Positions 5,108 to 9,027 of a DNA stretch of 9,027 bases are shown here, piece after piece. Source of the stretch: an uncultured Eubacteriales bacterium. GTDB taxonomy: Bacteria; Bacillota; Clostridia; Monoglobales; Monoglobaceae. Each line of letters opens with the position of its first letter. Within the stretch, counting starts at the first letter, position 1. Under the pieces are notes generated by a model. The model was not told where the DNA came from and did no database searches. It saw nothing but the letters and a program-made list of their open reading frames with translations. Where the stretch lies: contig CAJLFL010000070.1 of the NCBI GenBank assembly GCA_905205855.1, forward strand, positions 1 to 9,027, read 5' to 3'. Both the position numbers and the translations under genes were made by a program.

Positions 5108-7447
5108 ATAGAGTATTCCGAATTGCGCGATAAAGCGCTTTCAAGATATTATCCTAATTTAAACAAACGCCAAAAAGAAGCCGTTTTACACACAGACGGT
5201 CCTCTTTTGGTGCTTGCCGGCGCAGGCTCCGGCAAAACAACCGTAATTATACATAAAATAGCTCATTTGATTCGTTTCGGACGTTCTGCAGATATAACGC
5301 CGCAGCTTTCGCCGCAGGATACCGAAATTCTTGAATGGTTTGCAGACGGCGAGCTTGACGAGCTTCCTCCGAACATAGAGGCTGCTCTTAACGGCGAACC
5401 GATTATGCCCTGGCAGATTCTTGCAATAACATTTACCAATAAGGCTGCCGGCGAGCTTAAGCAAAGACTTGTATCTCAGCTCGGCCCGGAGGGCAATGAT
5501 GTTTTTGCCTCCACCTTTCACTCTGCATGTGTTCACTTTCTGCGCCGTGATGCCGAAAAAATCGGCTATGCCAAAGCCTTTACCATATATGACACCGCAG
5601 ACCAGCAAACTGTTATAAAGGAATGTTTAAAGGAGCTTTCGATAGATGACAAAAAGTTTCCGCCGAGAGCCGTTATTTCGGCAATCAGCAACGCAAAGGA
5701 TAAGCTGATTGAGCCCGGTGAATACGAACAACTGAACAGAGGTGACTTTTATTATTCAAAGGTCGCACAGCTGTATGAGCTTTATCAGAAAAAGCTGAAG
5801 CTTAACAATGCAATGGATTTTGATGACTTAATTGTAAACACAATAAAGCTGTTTGAAGAATGTGCTGAGGTTTTGGAATATTATCAAAACCGCTTTAAAT
5901 ACATAATGGTTGACGAGTATCAGGACACCAATCACGCACAGTATAAACTTGTAAGCCTTTTGGCGCAAAAGCACCGCAACCTTTGTGTTGTCGGCGATGA
6001 CGACCAAAGCATATATAAATTTCGCGGCGCAGATATTCAAAACATTCTTGGCTTTGAAAAGGAGTTCAAGGGCTGCCGCGTTATTAAGCTTGAAGAAAAC
6101 TACCGTTCAACACAAAATATTCTTGACGCCGCAAACGAGGTTATTCGCCACAATGCCGGGCGCAAAGGCAAAGAGCTTTGGACCTCAAACGGCAGCGGTG
6201 ATAAAATCAGATTATATACCGCCGCTAACGAACATTCAGAGGGCTATTATATCGCAGATACAATTAAAAAGCTGGATATGCCGCTTAATGATACTGTCAT
6301 ACTTTATCGCATGAATGCAATGTCGCGTATTATCGAGGATGCACTGCTCCGCTCTGCCATTCCGTATAAGGTTCTGGGAGGTTTGCGATTCTACGACCGC
6401 AAGGAAATCAAGGATTTGACCTCATATCTGCGGCTGATTGTAAACAGCGGCGACAATGTTGCTTTAAGACGTATTATAAACGAACCAAAACGCGGAATAG
6501 GCGCAGCAACCGTTGATAAGGTCAATGCTATCTCTATCGGCGAAGGCAGAACAATGTTTGAAATATGCAAAAAGGCATCGGAGTTTGATGAACTTTCTGC
6601 GTCAGCAGCCAAAAAGCTGATTGATTTTGCCGATATGATTATCGGTCTGCAGAACGAGCTTGAAGAAAGCGGTCTTGAGCTTTTTGTAAGAACGGTTATG
6701 GATAAAACGGGCATGGTTTCCGCTTTGAAGCAGGAAAAAACCGTAGAAAACCAAACACGTCTTGAGAACCTTGAGGAGTTTATATCAATGGTTCAGGAGG
6801 CTGTGAAAAAGGACTCTGCCATATCGCTTGAACAGCTGCTTGAAGATATTTCACTTATATCCGACATAGATAACTATGACGAGGCTCAGGATACCGTTAC
6901 TCTTATGACCTTGCACAGCGCAAAGGGACTGGAGTTCCCCAACGTATTTCTTGTCGGCATGGAGGATGGAATATTTCCGGGGCTGCGTTCTATCGCAGAC
7001 GCCGAAGAAATCGAAGAAGAACGCCGTCTTTGCTATGTCGGCATAACGCGCGCAAAGAAGAATTTGTTTCTTACAAAGGCAAAAAGCCGTACGCTTTTCG
7101 GCTCTACCAAATACAATCCGCCCTCACGGTTTTTAGACGAAATCCCTGAGGAACTGATGGAAATAACCGAAGAAAAGCCTGCTGCCTCCGTTTTGGATTA
7201 TTCATTTGATAAACCTGCAGCCGGTTTTGGCAAAAGCGCTATGCTTGACGAACGCGGCAGCAAACCTAAGCCCTCCTCCGCTCTTGAATATTCGGTCGGC
7301 AATAAGGTTAAGCACCGCAAATTCGGTATAGGTGTTATCACCGCCGCGCAGAGCATGGGTGCGGATTATCTGCTTAAAATAAACTTCCCCGACGGGGAGA
7401 AAAAGCTGCTTGCAGCATATGCGCCGATAGAAAAAATCGAAGATTAG
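5108..7447 (+). CDS. pcrA: ATP-dependent DNA helicase PcrA (UvrD/Rep family, SF1A)
   Basis: A 3'-5' DNA translocase for nucleotide-excision repair, plasmid replication and removal of stalled RNA polymerase or RecA. Counted from ATA (779 residues), motifs in order are the Q motif (LNKRQKEAV), Walker A AGAGSGKTT with K43, motif Ia ITFTNKAA, Walker B VDEYQDT (D269, E270), QSIYKFRG from Q300, TLMTLHSAKGLEF from T598, and RRLCYVGITRAK near 638. The C-terminal 50 residues (SVGNKVKHRKFGIGVI onward) are the Tudor-like domain that in PcrA binds RNA polymerase, separating it from Rep. About 36 extra residues sit between Walker A and motif Ia. The start is odd: AGGAGG at 5093-5098 points to ATA at 5108; the nearest standard codon, TTG at 5123, is badly spaced. 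ATC at 5105 is also possible. It lies 21 bases after mnmA. Confidence 0.92.
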   Translation: MEYSELRDKALSRYYPNLNKRQKEAVLHTDGPLLVLAGAGSGKTTVIIHKIAHLIRFGRSADITPQLSPQDTEILEWFADGELDELPPNIEAALNGEPIMPWQILAITFTNKAAGELKQRLVSQLGPEGNDVFASTFHSACVHFLRRDAEKIGYAKAFTIYDTADQQTVIKECLKELSIDDKKFPPRAVISAISNAKDKLIEPGEYEQLNRGDFYYSKVAQLYELYQKKLKLNNAMDFDDLIVNTIKLFEECAEVLEYYQNRFKYIMVDEYQDTNHAQYKLVSLLAQKHRNLCVVGDDDQSIYKFRGADIQNILGFEKEFKGCRVIKLEENYRSTQNILDAANEVIRHNAGRKGKELWTSNGSGDKIRLYTAANEHSEGYYIADTIKKLDMPLNDTVILYRMNAMSRIIEDALLRSAIPYKVLGGLRFYDRKEIKDLTSYLRLIVNSGDNVALRRIINEPKRGIGAATVDKVNAISIGEGRTMFEICKKASEFDELSASAAKKLIDFADMIIGLQNELEESGLELFVRTVMDKTGMVSALKQEKTVENQTRLENLEEFISMVQEAVKKDSAISLEQLLEDISLISDIDNYDEAQDTVTLMTLHSAKGLEFPNVFLVGMEDGIFPGLRSIADAEEIEEERRLCYVGITRAKKNLFLTKAKSRTLFGSTKYNPPSRFLDEIPEELMEITEEKPAASVLDYSFDKPAAGFGKSAMLDERGSKPKPSSALEYSVGNKVKHRKFGIGVITAAQSMGADYLLKINFPDGEKKLLAAYAPIEKIED

Positions 7448-7459
7448 GAGTGCGGAATT

Positions 7460-8203
7460 ATGTATCGGATTCTGGCAAAGTTTTATGACGATCTTCAGGA
7501 TAATGATTACAATGCATTCGTGAACTATTATCAGTCTGTGTTTAAACGCTTTGGTTTAAAGCCAAAGCTGATACTTGACATGGGCTGCGGCACGGGGAAC
7601 ATTACTGTTCCTATGGCAGAAAAGGGTTATGAGATGATTGGGCTTGACTGCTCTGAGGAAATGCTAGAGATTGCCGCCGAAAAGGCAAGAGCTGCCGGAC
7701 ATGACATATTGTTTCTGCAGCAGGACATGACCGTTTTTGAGCTTTATGGTACGGTAGACGCGATGGTTTGCGCCCTTGACGGAATAAACTATCTGACCGG
7801 TGACGGTCAGCTGTCGGATATGCTCAGACTGCTGCACTATTACCTCAATCCCGGCGGAATATTTATATTTGACATAAACACCGAGTATAAGTTTAAAAAC
7901 ATACTTGATAACAATAGCTTTGTCTATGACGAGGATAATGTCTATTGCGTATGGAACAACGAATATGACAGTGATGATAAAATCTGTTACTTTGACTTAA
8001 ACTTCTTTCTCAAAAACTCGGACGGCAGCTATTGCCGCCGTGATGAGTATCAGGAGGAACGAATGTATACTGTCGAAGAATTAAAAAAATATATAAGAGA
8101 TTGCGGTCTTGACTGTCTTGGCATATACGATAATCTTTCGTTTGAGCCGCCGCGCGGAGATTCCCAACGATTATTCTTCGTGGTACAGCGGCCGCAACAA
8201 TAA
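7460..8203 (+). CDS. Class I SAM-dependent methyltransferase, target unknown
   Basis: This 247-residue soluble protein has a Rossmann methyltransferase core in its first 150 or so residues. Motif I is ILDMGCGTGNIT (38-49), which binds S-adenosylmethionine. The acidic residue that holds the ribose is D63 in GLDCSEEML, and D89 in LQQDM fits the adenine-contact position. VDAMVCALDGINYL and LNPGGIFIFDINT correspond to motifs IV and V. The C-terminal part, rich in Tyr, Asp and Asn, shows no domain I know and may form a substrate lid. It lacks the NPPY-type motif of DNA adenine methyltransferases. Small-molecule, tRNA or protein targets are all possible. AGGAG (7446-7450) overlaps the pcrA TAG stop and is 9 bases before the ATG, so it is coupled to pcrA; mscL starts 13 bases after its end. 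Confidence 0.85.
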   Translation: MYRILAKFYDDLQDNDYNAFVNYYQSVFKRFGLKPKLILDMGCGTGNITVPMAEKGYEMIGLDCSEEMLEIAAEKARAAGHDILFLQQDMTVFELYGTVDAMVCALDGINYLTGDGQLSDMLRLLHYYLNPGGIFIFDINTEYKFKNILDNNSFVYDEDNVYCVWNNEYDSDDKICYFDLNFFLKNSDGSYCRRDEYQEERMYTVEELKKYIRDCGLDCLGIYDNLSFEPPRGDSQRLFFVVQRPQQ

Positions 8204-8204
8204 C

Positions 8205-8210
8205 AGGAGG
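8205..8210 (+). promoter_or_regulatory. mscL ribosome binding site
   Basis: A perfect AGGAGG lies 6 bases before the ATG at 8217. It fixes this start although the frame stays open back to 8109, where it runs inside the methyltransferase gene. Confidence 0.85.
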
Positions 8211-8216
8211 TTACAT

Positions 8217-8639
8217 ATGAAAAAGTTTTTACGTGAATTCAAGGAATTTGCCATGCGCGGCAATGTGCTTGACCTGGCAGTCGGCGTTATTATCGGCGGA
8301 GCTTTTCAGAAAATTGTTTCATCACTGGTAAGTGATATTATATCTCCGCTTCTGGGATTATTCGGCGGAATAAACTTTGACAGCTTTATACTGCACATAG
8401 GAAATGTTGAGCTTAAATACGGGGCGTTTATAACAACCGTTATTGATTTTATAATCATGGCGTTTATTATATTCCTGCTTGTCAAACTTATAAATAAAGT
8501 AAACATTATAGGCCGTTTTGAGGCTGATGACGAGCCGAAACCTCCGACAACAAAAAAATGTCCGTACTGCTGCAGCGAAATTGACATTGAAGCCACACGC
8601 TGCCCGTATTGCACCTCCGTATTAAGTGACGAGGAATAA
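8217..8639 (+). CDS. mscL: Large-conductance mechanosensitive channel MscL with C-terminal zinc-ribbon-like tail
   Basis: This 140-residue inner-membrane protein forms the pentameric pore that opens under membrane tension and vents solutes on osmotic downshock. The N-terminal amphipathic helix MKKFLREFKEFAMRGN leads into TM1 (about 17-47), with the pore-lining LDLAVGVIIGGAFQKIVSSLV and the SDIISPLLG end. A short periplasmic loop follows (48-68), then TM2 (about 69-95). Beyond TM2 the usual cytoplasmic helix that bundles five subunits is not apparent. Instead residues 115-132 read C-P-Y-C-C, ten residues, C-P-Y-C: a double CxxC typical of a short zinc ribbon, joined by a Pro-rich linker (DDEPKPPTTKK). 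The start at 8217 follows AGGAGG by 6 bases; a longer frame from 8109 is rejected. It is last in the operon, and a hairpin terminator follows within 25 bases. Confidence 0.93.
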   Translation: MKKFLREFKEFAMRGNVLDLAVGVIIGGAFQKIVSSLVSDIISPLLGLFGGINFDSFILHIGNVELKYGAFITTVIDFIIMAFIIFLLVKLINKVNIIGRFEADDEPKPPTTKKCPYCCSEIDIEATRCPYCTSVLSDEE

Positions 8640-8662
8640 ATCTTTGTGAATATAGACAGAAA

Positions 8663-8700
8663 AACGAGACTGTTTAAACTTAACAGCCTCGTTATTTTTT
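8663..8700. terminator. Bidirectional intrinsic terminator between mscL and the XRE gene
   Basis: AACGAG (8663-8668) pairs with CTCGTT (8688-8693). After one A-C mismatch, CTGTT (8670-8674) pairs with AACAG (8682-8686) around a 7-base loop. On + the stem is followed by A then T6 (8695-8700), ending the nifS-mscL transcript. On - the stem is followed by further T residues (AAAA at 8661-8664 on +), so it can also end the XRE transcript. The XRE stop codon lies in the 3' arm. Confidence 0.85.
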
Positions 8701-8895
8701 CATTGTTCTGCCCAATATATAATCCGTTGTTGTATCATAAAAGTCTGCAAGCATAACCAAAAATTCAAGCGGCAAATTCTGAAAGCCGCGCTCGTATCTT
8801 GAATATACTGTCTGTTTTATCCCCAGCATTTCTGCTATGTCCTTTTGTTTTAAATCTTTATCCTCTCTTAAATCTCTTAACCTCGGCAGATACAT
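8692..8895 (-). CDS. Small XRE/Cro-CI type helix-turn-helix regulator
   Basis: This 67-residue protein is a single HTH_3 domain. Residues 16-37 (KQKDIAEMLGIKQTVYSRYERG) form the helix-turn-helix, with Q17, A21 and the recognition-helix YSRYERG in the standard places. LADFYDTTTDYILGRT is the classic family end. The start is taken as the ATG at 8895-8893, giving MYLPRLRDLRED. Longer TTG (8916) and ATG (8907) starts are open but unlikely. TTG lies upstream of the predicted transcript start, and the ATG at 8907 abuts AAAGG with no spacing, whereas AAGGA suits 8895. There is no ligand or protease domain. The promoter contains an exact dyad between -35 and -10, so the protein probably represses itself. 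Its stop lies in the shared terminator. It may control a divergent gene to the right. Confidence 0.88.
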   Translation of the reverse strand: MYLPRLRDLREDKDLKQKDIAEMLGIKQTVYSRYERGFQNLPLEFLVMLADFYDTTTDYILGRTMKK

Positions 8896-8916
8896 AATAT
8901 CACTCATCCTTTGCAA

Positions 8917-8945
8917 TTTATAGTACTCATATGTACTAGTGACAA
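8917..8945 (-). promoter_or_regulatory. Promoter of the XRE gene
   Basis: Read on the minus strand, TTGTCA (8945-8940) and TATAAA (8922-8917) are separated by exactly 17 bases. Both elements are close to the sigma-A consensus. The start point would fall near 8910, leaving a leader of only about 15 bases before the ATG at 8895. Confidence 0.75.
8921..8938. promoter_or_regulatory. Operator O1 (TAGTAC-N6-GTACTA) inside the XRE promoter
   Basis: TAGTAC (8921-8926) and GTACTA (8933-8938) form a 6-bp perfect dyad with a TCATAT spacer. It fills the space between the -35 and -10 of the XRE promoter and overlaps the -10 by two bases. This is the classic placement for autorepression by a dimeric HTH repressor. 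Confidence 0.7.
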
Positions 8946-8962
8946 TACCACAAAATTATGAT

Positions 8963-9004
8963 ATATTTAAAATATAGTACTTATTTGTACTATATTTTAA
9001 ATAT
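8963..9004. repeat. 18-bp perfect inverted repeat containing operator O2
   Basis: The arm 8963-8980 is the exact reverse complement of 8987-9004, with the 6-base spacer TTATTT (8981-8986). Its central 18 bases (8975-8992) read TAGTAC-N6-GTACTA, the same half-sites and spacing as O1. The two dyad centres are 54 bp apart, about five helical turns. TATATT at 8991-8996, and its mirror on the minus strand, could act as -10 elements of a promoter facing right. No gene is visible from 8917 to the window end. Confidence 0.65.
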
Positions 9005-9027
9005 CAAAAGATAGTTTTAAACAATAT

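Noticed and set aside
8109..8216. N-terminal extension of MscL from 8109
   Set aside because: It overlaps the methyltransferase gene in another frame, lacks an RBS and is not part of the MscL family; AGGAGG at 8205-8210 fixes the start at 8217.
8896..8916. Longer XRE protein from TTG 8916 or ATG 8907
   Set aside because: The TTG would lie upstream of the predicted transcript start, the ATG at 8907 abuts the AAAGG with no spacing, and family members typically begin at the position of the 8895 ATG.
1..9027. CRISPR array, insertion sequence, prophage or tRNA
   Set aside because: No evenly spaced direct repeats, transposase, integrase, phage genes or cloverleaf sequence were seen; the genes are mostly conserved housekeeping ones.

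Overview
The window looks like an ordinary chromosomal segment from an endospore-forming, anaerobic Firmicute of class Clostridia, most likely an Oscillospiraceae/Ruminococcaceae-type gut organism (inference). The grounds are: spmA/spmB spore-maturation genes; a minimal NifS-NifU pair next to mnmA, as in clostridia that rely on a simple Fe-S system; strong AGGAGG-type ribosome binding sites; AT-rich intergenic DNA around mid-GC genes; and a PcrA and an MscL of clostridial style. No RNA gene, insertion sequence, phage gene or CRISPR array was recognised.

Layout. At the left edge is the 3' part of a SLOG/YpsA-like (DUF1273) gene on + (2-409). It converges on, and overlaps by 4 bases, the spmA-spmB pair on - (1505 to 406). 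A 258-base divergent spacer with strong inverted repeats separates spmA from rnhA on + (1764-2210). After a 135-base AT-rich gap with two dyads, a tightly packed + strand operon runs from 2346 to 8639: nifS, nifU, mnmA, pcrA, a class I SAM methyltransferase and mscL. Gaps in it are 21, -1, 21, 12 and 13 bases. It ends at a terminator that appears bidirectional and also serves a small XRE repressor gene on - (8895-8692). The right edge is an AT-rich control region.

How the genes fit together. NifS takes sulfur from cysteine. NifU is the scaffold on which Fe-S clusters are built, and MnmA uses relayed sulfur to make 2-thiouridine at tRNA wobble position 34. PcrA (UvrD family) is a DNA translocase for repair and transcription-replication conflicts. 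MscL is an osmotic safety valve, here carrying a C-terminal zinc-ribbon-like tail. The methyltransferase target is unknown.

Most notable points: (1) two copies of the dyad TAGTAC-N6-GTACTA by the XRE gene, one sitting exactly between the -35 and -10 of its own promoter and the other inside an 18-bp perfect inverted repeat; (2) pcrA seems to start at a non-standard ATA codon; (3) the MscL zinc ribbon; (4) the Cys/His-rich tail on NifU; (5) a structured, possibly repeat-derived, spacer ahead of rnhA. I see no clear multi-gene novel system. The best candidate for something undescribed is the XRE operator region, whose partner gene probably lies just beyond the right edge.
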